Assembly (NCBI GenBank): GCA_025459175.1
Contig: JALORC010000017.1
Coordinates: 1-64,000 of the forward strand
Reading direction: 5' to 3'
Length of the DNA: 64,000 nucleotides
From: Planctomycetota bacterium
Lineage (GTDB): Bacteria; Planctomycetota; UBA1135; UBA2386
In this document: in pieces, positions 8,453 through 16,363 of the stretch
Position numbering within the stretch: position 1 is the first letter of the stretch
Layout of the letters: every line of letters begins with the position of its first letter
Made by a program: the position numbers and the translations under genes
The notes under the pieces: generated by a model
What the model was told of the DNA's origin: nothing
What the model saw: the letters and a program-made list of their open reading frames with translations, nothing else
Database searches by the model: none

Positions 8453-9063
8453 GATGTGGCCTCCATGTGCCCATTACCGCCTTGCGGGGGGCATTCCGCA
8501 CGGGCAGAGGCCTGAATCTGCAAGAAAACAGCCGTCAGTATCCGCCGCACTCGTCGGCGCCTGAGCCGGACAGACTTGGCATCCGATCGGAGGTGGCGCG
8601 CCAGCCCCTTGTTGGTCCTGACACCGTTTCCGATTTCGACCAGGAGCGCGATGCCTTTGCTGCCCAAGGCCCGGACAAGATCGGGGTCTTCCTCGATCAA
8701 CTCCCTCAGGCTCTTCGTTTCGGGCGCCTGCGCGTCCAGCCTGAAGTCCACGATGTCGGCCGCGTCCCCAACTGGAAGATGACATCGGCGACGAAACGCA
8801 TCCACTGCAAGTCCCGCAAGGACATGCATACCAAGCTTCATCGCTTCGGCTTCCGAAGCGGACGATCCCAGCACCTCCACCACCCGTACAAGAGCCTGCT
8901 GCACAAGATCTTCGCTCTCCGAATAGCGCCTGGAGAACCGAGTAAGTCGATTAACGACTCGCTCCCAACATGTAGCAACGACCGAAGCATCGACTCTCGA
9001 CCAGCGCCCTGGAGCTGGGAGCTGGGAGCTGGGAGCTGGGAGCTGGGAGTCATCACCATCCAT
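8449..9063 (-). CDS. Sigma-70-family-like (ECF-type) regulator with heptanucleotide-repeat N-terminus
   Basis: Probable RNA polymerase sigma factor of about 204 residues. A region 2-like segment reads FSRRYSESEDLVQQALVRVVEVL, and a region 4-like helix-turn-helix reads GNGVRTNKGLARHLRSDAKS followed by an arginine-rich recognition helix (VRLRRRRVRRIL). The match is to the general pattern, not to a specific ECF group, so it could be a diverged regulator. I chose the ATG at 9063 because GAGAGGG precedes it by a few bases; a GTG six codons upstream is also open. Codons 6-18 are encoded by five 7-bp repeats, giving a repetitive SQLPAPS peptide. Its stop overlaps the next gene by ATGA. The product would direct transcription of unknown targets, perhaps this operon. 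Confidence 0.6.
   Translation of the reverse strand: MDGDDSQLPAPSSQLPAPGRWSRVDASVVATCWERVVNRLTRFSRRYSESEDLVQQALVRVVEVLGSSASEAEAMKLGMHVLAGLAVDAFRRRCHLPVGDAADIVDFRLDAQAPETKSLRELIEEDPDLVRALGSKGIALLVEIGNGVRTNKGLARHLRSDAKSVRLRRRRVRRILTAVFLQIQASARAECPPQGGNGHMEATS
9009..9049 (-). repeat. Heptanucleotide tandem repeat (CTGGGAG, five perfect copies plus one 6-bp copy)
   Basis: Five uninterrupted copies of CTGGGAG (plus-strand reading) occupy 9015-9049, preceded by a 6-bp partial copy. They lie inside the first 20 codons of the sigma-like gene on the minus strand, where three units encode seven residues (SQLPAPS). Because the unit is 7 bp, gain or loss of one copy would shift the reading frame just after the start codon. 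Short 7-bp repeats of this kind are known in many bacteria as slippage-prone simple repeats. Confidence 0.95.
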
Positions 9064-9223
9064 ACAACCCTCTCGACGCACGACCTTTGACGACGTAGGT
9101 CATAGTAGTTTGTGCCGCTGCCCCGACAACCCCCGGTCCGATGCCATGATGCGGCCAGGCTGTTGCAACCCTGGGAGCGACGAGAGCTGCCGGCCCAATG
9201 GCGGTATTGGCGCCGACCACACC

Positions 9224-11017
9224 TCACTCGATCGGATCGGGCGGCATCTCGTCGACCGGCGCACCATCGTCGTCGGCCGCCGGCACCGGCGGTGCTGCCT
9301 CGGCACCGCTGTCCCGCACCCGATCCTCCGGATTCACCTGCACCACGCGGCCGCGGAACGCGCCCATCACGCGCTTCGTCGCCGGCCCCGGATCGACCTT
9401 CGGCGGCGGCGCCGCGACCCCGCCGGTCGCCGTCACCTCCGGCAGCCGCCATTCGACCTTGACCGGGTTGCCGGCCGCCTGCGCGCCAGCGGCCTGCTGG
9501 ATCGCCGTCGCGGCCTCCTGCTGCACCACCGGCGACGCCAGCCGATCGCGGAACATCTTGCGATCGGTCTGCAGCGTGACGACCACGGTGCCCTGTGCGT
9601 TCGGGCCCTCGAAGCGGCACAGGTCGAGCGTGCCGTAGAGCAGTTGCCGATCCTTGACCAGCGCCAGCGTGCGCGCCTTCAGATCGCCGGTCGCCGGCAT
9701 CACCGGCATCGCCGGGCGCGCGGGCGCCGCCGCCGACCCCGGAGACGACGCCGCCGGTGGACGCGCAGCACCGCTGCCGAACTGCGGCCGCGGCGCAGCC
9801 GGCGCGCTCGCCGCCGGCGCCGCGATCCCACCGCCGCTGCGCGCCTCGGCGAGCAGGTCGGCGAGCGTCGGCAACGCCCCGGCCTGCGCCATGCGCACCA
9901 GCGCGACCTCGAACACGACCCCGCGGTCCTCGATGCGGCGCAGCCGCTCGCGACCCAGCAAGCCCGCCGAGACCATCGCATCGAGCCGGTGCGGCTCGAC
10001 CGCCGCCGCCAGCCGCTGCAACCGTTCGCGCAGCGCCCCGCTCAGCGGCACCAGCCCCGTGTCGGGACCGTCGACCTTCAGCAGCAGCAGCCAGCGCAGC
10101 ACCTCGACCAGTTCGCCGAGCGCCTCGCGTTCGTCGGTGCCATGCTGCTGCAGATCGCGCGCGAAGTGCAGGCCGGCCTTGGCGTCGCCCTGCAGCAGCG
10201 CCTCGACGACGCCGATCACCGCGTCGATGCCGACCCGCGCCACCAGCGTGCGGTACGCAGCGAGGTCGAACTTCGCGCCGAGCTCGCGCGCCAGCGGCAG
10301 CACCCGTTCGAGCGCCGTCTCCGCATCGCGCACGCCGCCGCGCACCGACGCGGCGATCTCGGCCAGCACGTCGTCGGGGATCGTGACGCCGTCGCGGTCG
10401 GCGATCGAACGCAGGCGCTTCTGCAGATCCTGTTCGCCGACGCGGCGGAACAGCAGCACCTGGCAGCGGGAGCGGATCGTGTCGGGGACCTTGTGCAGCT
10501 CGGTGGTCGCCAGCACGAACACCACCCGCGGCGGCGGTTCCTCGAGCGTCTTCAAGAACGCGTTGAACGCGCTCTTGGTCATCATGTGGACCTCGTCGAG
10601 GATCACCACGCGGTAGCGCGAGGTCATCGTCGCGAAGCCGACGCTCTCGCGCAGCCGCCGCACGTCGTCGACGGCGTTGTTCGACGCCGCGTCGATCTCG
10701 AGCACGTCGGGGTTGCTGCCGTCGAGGATCGACTTGCACTGCGCGCAGACCCCGCACGGCTCCGGCGTCGGCCCCTGCTCACAGTTCAGACAGCGGGCCA
10801 GGATGCGCGCGCTGGTGGTCTTGCCGACGCCGCGGCTGCCCGAGAACAAGAACGCGTGCGGCACCCGCCCCTGCTGCAGCGCCTTGCGCAGCGAGGCCAG
10901 CACGTCGTCTTGGCCGACCAGCTCCTGGAACGTCTGCGGCCGGAACCGGCGGGCGATGACCTGGTACGGGGCGTCGTTCGGCGATGCACTCGCGTCCATC
11001 GCCGCAGTGTGCGGCAT
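9224..11017 (-). CDS. dnaX: DNA polymerase III subunits gamma/tau
   Basis: Clamp-loader ATPase that assembles the replicase and loads the beta clamp. The 597-aa protein begins with YQVIARRFRPQTFQELVGQ. The Walker A motif GSRGVGKTT is at residues 60-68, the zinc-binding cysteines are in the C76-C94 region (CLNC ... CGVCAQC), Walker B is VVILDEVHMM, and the sensor 1/SRC motif is DTIRSRCQ. The region after residue ~370 is low-complexity (Ala/Pro-rich), followed by a tau-like domain with LALVKDRQLLYGTLDLC. Two ATGs are possible, 11017 and 10999, neither with a strong Shine-Dalgarno; the longer is given. Unusually, ybaB-recR do not follow directly; four accessory genes intervene on the same strand. 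I see no slippery A/T-run that would support programmed frameshifting to gamma. Confidence 0.96.
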   Translation of the reverse strand: MPHTAAMDASASPNDAPYQVIARRFRPQTFQELVGQDDVLASLRKALQQGRVPHAFLFSGSRGVGKTTSARILARCLNCEQGPTPEPCGVCAQCKSILDGSNPDVLEIDAASNNAVDDVRRLRESVGFATMTSRYRVVILDEVHMMTKSAFNAFLKTLEEPPPRVVFVLATTELHKVPDTIRSRCQVLLFRRVGEQDLQKRLRSIADRDGVTIPDDVLAEIAASVRGGVRDAETALERVLPLARELGAKFDLAAYRTLVARVGIDAVIGVVEALLQGDAKAGLHFARDLQQHGTDEREALGELVEVLRWLLLLKVDGPDTGLVPLSGALRERLQRLAAAVEPHRLDAMVSAGLLGRERLRRIEDRGVVFEVALVRMAQAGALPTLADLLAEARSGGGIAAPAASAPAAPRPQFGSGAARPPAASSPGSAAAPARPAMPVMPATGDLKARTLALVKDRQLLYGTLDLCRFEGPNAQGTVVVTLQTDRKMFRDRLASPVVQQEAATAIQQAAGAQAAGNPVKVEWRLPEVTATGGVAAPPPKVDPGPATKRVMGAFRGRVVQVNPEDRVRDSGAEAAPPVPAADDDGAPVDEMPPDPIE

Positions 11018-11059
11018 CGGTCGGCGAGGTGGAAGAGCCAGTTGGCCCGGCGCCGCGCT

Positions 11060-12205
11060 TCAGCGCACCAGGCCGCCGACCGCCGGCGCCACCTGCAGCG
11101 GGAACGCCCAGCCCGACCAACCGTGGAACCACAGCGGCAGGCCGGTGAACGCCGGATTGGCCGGGATTGCGAACGGGAAGGTCACCGAACCGAGGCTGTC
11201 GGTCAGGCCGAACGCGACTTCGTACGAACCACCGAGCGGCGCGCCCCACGGCTGCACCGCGAACGGCAGCGGCACCGAGGCGAGTTCGAAACTCACGTGC
11301 ACGCCGACCGGGAACAGCGGGTCGCTGCGGTAGGCGACATCGAAGGTGGCGCCACCGACGACCGGCGACAGCCGCTGCACACCGAGTCCGGCGGCCGCGG
11401 GTGCCGGCACACACGCCGGCGTGTTGGTCGTGCAGCGCACGAGCTGGGCGCTGCCGGCCCCCACCACCGCGCAGCCACCCATGCCTGTGAGGCCGCGTTG
11501 CACGGCGCAATCGCAAAGCCACGCCAACCCGCCGGCCAGCACCTCGAGCCCGGCCCCCGCGGCCTGCAGACTGCTGGCGCCGCCGGTGAGCTGACAGTTG
11601 CTGGCGTGGAACGACCCCGACACCGATACCGCTGGCAGCGTGAAGCCGAACAGCAGCGGCCCACGCAGGTCACATTGCACCGCGGTCGCCGCGCCGTCGA
11701 CGGTCAGGGTCGGCCCGAAGGTCGCGACGTTCTGCAGGTGAACCCGCGCGCCGCTGCCGACCCGCAACGAGCCCCTGGCGCTGCCCGTGGAGCTGGTCAG
11801 CGTGCAGTTCTCCAGCGCCGCCGCGGATTGCAGATCGAGGACCGGCGTCGTCCACGGGATGCTCAGGTTCGCCGGTGGGAACAAGAACTCGATCCCGACC
11901 ACGTGAATGGTCTGCCCCGCCGGCGCCGAGAACAGCATCGAGATCCCGTCGGTGCCGAAGAACCCGGTGACCAGGTTGATCTGCACCGCGCCGGTTCCCG
12001 ACGCGCGCAAGGTGACGCCGACCCCGCAGTCGAACGCAGGATAGATACCCGGCGCGATGTCGACGATGTCCCCCGGACTGGCGACGGCCAGAGCCGCCGG
12101 GATCGTCGGGAAACCGCCGGGGCCGACGGTCAGGATGGTCTGCGTGCGAGGGGCCGCGATGACCAGAGACGCGGCGACGACGGGCAAGAAGAGGGTTCTG
12201 AGCAT
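11060..12205 (-). CDS. Secreted right-handed beta-helix-like protein with C-terminal lineage module
   Basis: A 381-aa exported protein. The ATG at 12205 is preceded by GGAGAG at good spacing and starts a signal peptide (MLRTLFLPVVAASLVIAAP). It opens with ILTVGPGGFPTIPAALAVAS and IVDIAPGIYPAF, the pattern seen at the start of pectate-lyase-like parallel beta-helix proteins of the DUF1565/NosD type. Short strand-turn repeats carrying CTL/CDL/CQL cores follow. The last ~110 residues form a module ending FPFAIPANPAFTGLPLWFHG, related to the tails of the other secreted proteins in the window. No catalytic residues are evident. It is probably a surface or secreted carbohydrate-interacting or structural protein; substrate unknown. 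It ends 42 bp before dnaX and could share its transcript. Confidence 0.75.
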   Translation of the reverse strand: MLRTLFLPVVAASLVIAAPRTQTILTVGPGGFPTIPAALAVASPGDIVDIAPGIYPAFDCGVGVTLRASGTGAVQINLVTGFFGTDGISMLFSAPAGQTIHVVGIEFLFPPANLSIPWTTPVLDLQSAAALENCTLTSSTGSARGSLRVGSGARVHLQNVATFGPTLTVDGAATAVQCDLRGPLLFGFTLPAVSVSGSFHASNCQLTGGASSLQAAGAGLEVLAGGLAWLCDCAVQRGLTGMGGCAVVGAGSAQLVRCTTNTPACVPAPAAAGLGVQRLSPVVGGATFDVAYRSDPLFPVGVHVSFELASVPLPFAVQPWGAPLGGSYEVAFGLTDSLGSVTFPFAIPANPAFTGLPLWFHGWSGWAFPLQVAPAVGGLVR

Positions 12206-12402
12206 GGCTTCTCTCCAGGAACGGGACGGAATGGTAGCGACCGGCGCGGACCCGTGGCGTGGGGCAACCCCGGCGGGCGCGGTGCAGGCACGAAATCGCG
12301 TGCCCGTTGCACACCGTGTACCGCGCCGCTACAAGGTCCGCGTCCATTCTCCGCCCAGGCGCCTCCGCTCTCCTCGAGCGCCGGGCGAGCAAGCGGCTGC
12401 GT

Positions 12403-12493
12403 GGAGAGGTGACCGAGCGGCTTAAGGAGCTCGCTTGGAAAGCGAGTGCAGCCCACAAGGTTGCCGGGGGTTCGAATCCCCCCCTCTCCGCCA
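12403..12493 (+). tRNA. tRNA-Ser (anticodon GGA)
   Basis: Complete class II tRNA. The acceptor stem GGAGAGG pairs with CCTCTCC, the discriminator is G, and the CCA end is encoded. The anticodon arm is CTCGC-TTGGAAA-GCGAG, giving anticodon GGA (reads UCC and UCU). A long variable arm, as required for serine tRNA, separates it from the T-arm with GGTTCGAATCC. The T-arm and acceptor are nearly identical to those of the tRNA-Ser(CGA) at 42045-42132. Confidence 0.97.
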
Positions 12494-12503
12494 GTTTTCG
12501 CAC

Positions 12504-12636
12504 GGCCCGCGAAGGTGGGACCCGCCGGGTCCCGAGCAAAGGGGCGGCGTGAACCTGGTCAGGTCCGGAAGGAAGCAGCCATAAGCGTGCGGCTTCTTGT
12601 GCCCGGGGTGCCTGGCGGGTTCCACCTTCGTGGGCC
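12504..12636 (+). ncRNA. ffs: Signal recognition particle RNA, small bacterial (4.5S) type
   Basis: The conserved domain IV of SRP RNA is clear: GGTCAGGTCCGGAAGGAAG followed by CAGCC at about 12557-12580, with the GGAA tetraloop and the asymmetric internal loops that bind Ffh. The flanking arms 12504-12526 and 12614-12636 are complementary over about 23 bp with only a few wobble or mismatched pairs, giving a single long hairpin of about 133 nt. There is no Alu domain. It starts about 10 bp after tRNA-Ser, so the two could share a primary transcript. Ends are set by the pairing and are accurate to a few bases. Confidence 0.95.
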
Positions 12637-12637
12637 G

Positions 12638-12653
12638 GGCGGATTTTTCCGCC
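12638..12653 (+). terminator. Short GC hairpin after the SRP RNA, possible terminator
   Basis: GGCGGA-TTTT-TCCGCC forms a perfect 6-bp stem with a T4 loop immediately after the SRP RNA helix. No U-run follows, so termination is a guess; the position is the main support. Confidence 0.35.
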
Positions 12654-12694
12654 TGGCGGATCAGCCGCCGTGGGGTCGCGATGAGCACGGCTTC

Positions 12695-13837
12695 GTGCGC
12701 TGGCCCCGCGTCGAGGCACTGCTGGACGCAGCCGCCGCGCCGACTCCGACGCCCGAGGAGTTTGCCGCCTACCTGCGTCAACATGGCTGGCGCCACGAAG
12801 CCAGTGATTCCCATTGGAGTCGGTTCACGAAGCCCGCACCCGATGCGCCGTACGAGCTGGAGATACCGCTGCTGCATGCAGCCGGCGACTACCCGCGGGC
12901 GGCGCGTTCCGTGCTCGAGAACCTGTCGCTGTTCGAGCAGCGGGACGCGTCGCAGATCCTGCGCGACGTGAAGGCCGTGTCGCTGGACATCGTGCGGATC
13001 GGCATCGTGAGTGCAGCGACCCGCGACGGCCGGATACCCGTCGAGGCAGGGCATCGTGTGTTCGAAGCGGCCCGGGACCTGCTTCTCGCGGCCGCGTGCG
13101 CCGTCGACAATCCGCGGGCCGCGTTCCCCAACAGCAAGACGGAGCAGGTCCGGGAGCTGGTGCGAAATGCTCGCTTCGGCCGCAGCGAGATCGGCAGCTA
13201 TGTGGTCACGATCGAGTGCGAAGTGCCGCCTCACCTGACCGACGGGCAGAGCGAGGACGCCGACCAACCGATGGAGCGCAGGACCTCGGCCAGGCTCGCG
13301 GATGCGGTTGCGGCGCTCGGCGCAGCCTCGCGCGAGTCCGCCGGATCGGGCAGCTTCGGACCGTTCGAACAGAGTGTGGCATCGGGTGTCAGCGCCAACC
13401 TCTGCGAGGCCATCGCCGACATCCTGCAGGCCACGGAGGCGGAGTCCATCTGGACCTCGGTCTCCTTCGCGAGCAGTCGCCCACGAAAGGGCGAGCCGCC
13501 GGCACGCGTGCAGTTCAGCCAATCGAGCCTGGGTCTGCTCCGCGAGGCCGCCAGACAACTGCGGGCCTCGGCGACCTACCCGTCCTTCGAGCTGGTGGGC
13601 GTCGTGAAGGCACTGCACAGCAGCGATCCGGCCCATGGTGGCACCGCGATCGTCATCAGCGAGCTCGACGGCAGGTGGCGGCGCGTGTCCACACCGCTCT
13701 CGGCGACCGACTACGTGAAGGCGATCCGGGCCCATGAGCAGCGGGAGATGGTGCGCTGCATCGGCGACCTGACCAAAGCGGGCAGAGGTTGGTCGCTGCA
13801 GAACGTGCGGGAGTTCGAGTTCGTCCCGGAGTCCTGA
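12695..13837 (+). CDS. Conserved-looking protein of unknown function downstream of the SRP RNA
   Basis: Not recognised. The open frame extends back through the tRNA and SRP RNA, which cannot be coding, so the start must lie after 12636. The GTG at 12695 (VRWPRVEALLDAAAA) is the best in-frame candidate and gives 380 residues. The protein is soluble, with no signal peptide or membrane segment. It begins with a short helical region (PEEFAAYLRQHGW), then a motif reading ELEIPLLHAAGDYPRAARSV, and appears to be alpha/beta throughout. Its codon use is less extreme than that of the housekeeping neighbours. The position directly behind a tRNA gene is a common integration site for accessory DNA, but I see no integrase or att repeat, so transfer is only a possibility. 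Confidence 0.6.
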   Translation: MRWPRVEALLDAAAAPTPTPEEFAAYLRQHGWRHEASDSHWSRFTKPAPDAPYELEIPLLHAAGDYPRAARSVLENLSLFEQRDASQILRDVKAVSLDIVRIGIVSAATRDGRIPVEAGHRVFEAARDLLLAAACAVDNPRAAFPNSKTEQVRELVRNARFGRSEIGSYVVTIECEVPPHLTDGQSEDADQPMERRTSARLADAVAALGAASRESAGSGSFGPFEQSVASGVSANLCEAIADILQATEAESIWTSVSFASSRPRKGEPPARVQFSQSSLGLLREAARQLRASATYPSFELVGVVKALHSSDPAHGGTAIVISELDGRWRRVSTPLSATDYVKAIRAHEQREMVRCIGDLTKAGRGWSLQNVREFEFVPES

Positions 13838-13867
13838 GCCGGCTCGCCCGCGAGGCGACCCGGCTCA
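13835..13867 (+). terminator. Stem-loop at the end of the 12695-13837 gene
   Basis: TGAGCCGG at 13835-13842 pairs with CCGGCTCA at 13860-13867, and a smaller CGCC/GGCG stem sits inside the loop. The outer stem begins at the stop codon region. No T-run follows, so it may be a terminator or only an mRNA-stabilising hairpin. The rest of the 283-bp gap to 14121 shows nothing else I can support. Confidence 0.35.
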
Positions 13868-14120
13868 GCGATTGCTGGGTCGCCGCAACGCGGGCCCCAT
13901 CAACCACAAGATCGGCGCAGCCCGCTGCGTCGTCTCCTTGGCAGCGGTTGAGCCGACCTGGCGCTACAGCCGCTGAAGGCCGGCGCTGGAGGCGCCGCCG
14001 CAGCAATCCCACCCCGCTCCCCGCACATTCCGCAGAAACCGTGTCGGGTCCCGCCCGGATCTCGCGGGAAGCAGTTGCCGCCCGCGCGGCACTCCTTCCC
14101 TCGCACCGATCCAGAACGCC

Positions 14121-15758
14121 ATGCCCCACGCCCCCGTCCTCCGTCGCACCCTGCTCGCGCTCGCCACCGCCGCTGCCACCGCACCGCTGTTCGCACAGCG
14201 GCAGACCGCCGTGTTCTTCGGCAACTTCGCCGGCGGTGGCTTCGGCCAGTCGATCACAGCCGCCCCCGATCGCAGCGGCGACGGCCCCGACCTGCTGGTC
14301 GGCATGCCGGAGTGGTTCAACGGGGCCGGCCGCGCCGTATGGCTGAACGGCCAGAACGGCCAGATCCTCAGTGCCGCGATCGGCACCGGCATCACCACGC
14401 GCCTGGGCATCACCACCGCGCCGGCCGGCGACCTCAACCTCGACGGCGTGCAAGACTACGTGGTCGGGGCCCCGGGTGCCGACTACGCCGGCATCGACGC
14501 CGGGCACGTGGCCGCGATCAGCGGTGCGACCGGTGCGGTGCTGTGGACGCGCGACGGCGCCCCTGGCAACCGCTTGGGCGAGTGCGTCGTCTCGATCGGC
14601 GACCTCAACGGCGACGGCCGCCAGGACATTGCCGTCGGCGCGCCCCGCGTCGATGTCGGCCAGGTGTCGATCCTGAGCGGTGTCAACGGCCTCACGCTGC
14701 GCAGCTTCAGCGGTGATCCGTTCACCCGCTTCGGCACCTCGATCGCGCTGCTGCGGCCGCTCGGCACCGGCCCGGTCCGGTTGTTGGTCAGCGAGCCGAT
14801 GCTGGCCGGCACCGCCGGTCGGGTGTGGTTGATCAACCCGAGCCAGCCGCCGGCGGCCTCGGCGGTGTGGGAGAACAGCGGTGCTGCCGGCGAACGCATC
14901 GGCGAACGGCTGGCTTCGCTCGGCGACATCAACGGCGACGGCACGCCGGACTTCCTCGCCTCGCGCAGCAACAACCGCGTCGACGTGCGCTCGGGCACCA
15001 ACGGGTTCGTACTGCACACGTTCAGCGGTGCTGCCGCCGACGACTTCGGCTATGCGTTCGCCGGGGCCGGCGATCTGGATCGCGACGGCGTGCCGGAGAT
15101 CGCGATCGGGGCCCCCGGCACCAACATCCAGAATGGCGCCGCGACCGTCTACTCGGGCGCCACGTTCGCGCCGCTGTTCAGTCTGCCGGGCAGCCCGGGC
15201 GCCCGCTTCGGGGAGGCGCTGGCCGCGGTCGGCGACCTCGACGGCGACCAGTGGCCCGAGCTCGCGATCGGCGCGCCGTTCCACTTCCAGCCCGGCCTCG
15301 GTGGCGTCGGCCGCGTGACGGTCTACAGCGTGACCGTGCCGGCGACCGCGACCGTGTTCGGCAGCAGCTGTGCCGGCAGCCTCGCGCAGGCGCCGGCGCT
15401 GACCACCGCCGCCGCGCCGCGCCTGGGTGTGTCGACCGACCTGAAGATCATGCAGGCGCCGGCCAACACCGCGGTGGTGTTCGCGCAGGGCGTGTCGGCG
15501 AGCCAGGCCGGGTCGCTGGCGCTGCCGTTCGATCTGGGCGTGCTCGGGGCGCCGAGCTGCGCGCTGCGGACCTCGATGGAGGCCACCGTCGGCGCGGTGA
15601 CCAACTCGTCGGGCGCCGCCGCGCTGATCTACAACGTGCCGACCACACCGAGCCTCGCCGGCTTCCGCTGGTTCGCGCAGGGCGCCGTGCTGACGCCGGC
15701 CAACGCGCTCGGGCTGCTGACCACCAACGGCCTCGATCTGCGGGTCGGTCATCCGTGA
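14121..15758 (+). CDS. Secreted FG-GAP (integrin alpha-like) repeat protein with C-terminal lineage module
   Basis: A 545-aa exported protein. A signal peptide with Arg residues comes first (MPHAPVLRRTLLALATAAATAPLFAQ). At least five FG-GAP repeats follow, each with a Ca-binding DxNxDG-type loop followed by a VGAP-like strand: DLNLDGVQDYVVGAP, DLNGDGRQDIAVGAP, DINGDGTPDFLASRS, DLDRDGVPEIAIGAP and DLDGDQWPELAIGAP. Together they predict a beta-propeller. From about residue 410 the protein changes to the module with FGSSCAGSLA... and ends TTNGLDLRVGHP, shared in outline with other secreted proteins here. It probably acts in surface adhesion or as an extracellular structural protein. The following ECF sigma gene is 50 bp downstream on the same strand. 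Confidence 0.85.
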   Translation: MPHAPVLRRTLLALATAAATAPLFAQRQTAVFFGNFAGGGFGQSITAAPDRSGDGPDLLVGMPEWFNGAGRAVWLNGQNGQILSAAIGTGITTRLGITTAPAGDLNLDGVQDYVVGAPGADYAGIDAGHVAAISGATGAVLWTRDGAPGNRLGECVVSIGDLNGDGRQDIAVGAPRVDVGQVSILSGVNGLTLRSFSGDPFTRFGTSIALLRPLGTGPVRLLVSEPMLAGTAGRVWLINPSQPPAASAVWENSGAAGERIGERLASLGDINGDGTPDFLASRSNNRVDVRSGTNGFVLHTFSGAAADDFGYAFAGAGDLDRDGVPEIAIGAPGTNIQNGAATVYSGATFAPLFSLPGSPGARFGEALAAVGDLDGDQWPELAIGAPFHFQPGLGGVGRVTVYSVTVPATATVFGSSCAGSLAQAPALTTAAAPRLGVSTDLKIMQAPANTAVVFAQGVSASQAGSLALPFDLGVLGAPSCALRTSMEATVGAVTNSSGAAALIYNVPTTPSLAGFRWFAQGAVLTPANALGLLTTNGLDLRVGHP

Positions 15759-15808
15759 ACGGGCGCGCCGCTTGTCGCCCGATCGCCCGCGATCGATGAT
15801 CGCGGCCG

Positions 15809-16363
15809 ATGGCCGACGACGATCGCCCGCTGCCGCTGCGCGCGGATGCACTCTCGACGCGATTGCACGACGAATTGCGGCAGCTGGCCGCCGCGCGGCT
15901 GCGGCACGTGCGGCCGGGGCAGACGGTGGACGCGACGTCGCTGGTGCACGAGGCGTGGCTGAAGCTGCGCGACGACGGCATCTTCGCCGACCAGCGCGCG
16001 TTCTTCGGCGCGGCGGCGCGGGCGATGAAGGACATCCTGGTCGATCGGGTGCGCGCTCGCCTGGCGCAGAAACGCGGCGGCGGCGCGCTGCCGGCCGAAC
16101 TCGACACCGGCATCGAAGCGCTGCGGCCGGCGGTCGGCATCGACGACCTGCTGAGCCTCGACCAGGCGCTGCTCGAACTGCAACACGAACACCCCGACGA
16201 AGCCGAACTCACGATGCGACGTTTCTTCAGCGGCCAGACCAACGCCGAGATCGCGCGCGACCTCGACACCAGCGAGCGCACGATCGAGCGGCGCTGGCGC
16301 TTCGCCCGCGCGTGGCTGGCGCGGCGGCTCGGTGCCGACCCGAGCCCGGGAGACGCCACGTGA
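15809..16363 (+). CDS. ECF-family RNA polymerase sigma factor
   Basis: A 184-aa sigma factor of the planctomycete/acidobacterial type that is usually encoded beside Ser/Thr kinases. Region 2 reads LHDELRQLAAARLRH followed by DATSLVHEAWLKL and FFGAAARAMKDILVDRVRA. Region 4 is a helix-turn-helix, NAEIARDLDTSERTIERRW. No anti-sigma gene lies next to it; instead its TGA overlaps the GTG start of the kinase, strongly suggesting a functional pair in which the kinase regulates the sigma factor or responds to the same signal. The ATG at 15809 gives the expected short N-terminus. Confidence 0.93.
   Translation: MADDDRPLPLRADALSTRLHDELRQLAAARLRHVRPGQTVDATSLVHEAWLKLRDDGIFADQRAFFGAAARAMKDILVDRVRARLAQKRGGGALPAELDTGIEALRPAVGIDDLLSLDQALLELQHEHPDEAELTMRRFFSGQTNAEIARDLDTSERTIERRWRFARAWLARRLGADPSPGDAT

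Noticed and set aside
8467-9090. 207-codon plus-strand open frame over the sigma-like gene
   Set aside because: No domain, and it opposes a coupled three-gene unit with a good ribosome-binding site.
9110-12412. 1100-codon plus-strand open frame opposite dnaX and the beta-helix gene
   Set aside because: Spans two well-supported minus-strand genes and is composed of Arg/His/Gln-rich sequence.
12446-12694. Upstream part of the open frame of the 12695-13837 gene
   Set aside because: It runs through tRNA-Ser and the SRP RNA, which are certain; translation there is implausible.
13838-14120. Possible small gene or regulatory RNA in the gap before the FG-GAP gene
   Set aside because: Apart from the hairpin at 13835-13867, no start with a ribosome-binding site, no conserved RNA motif and no promoter I can support.
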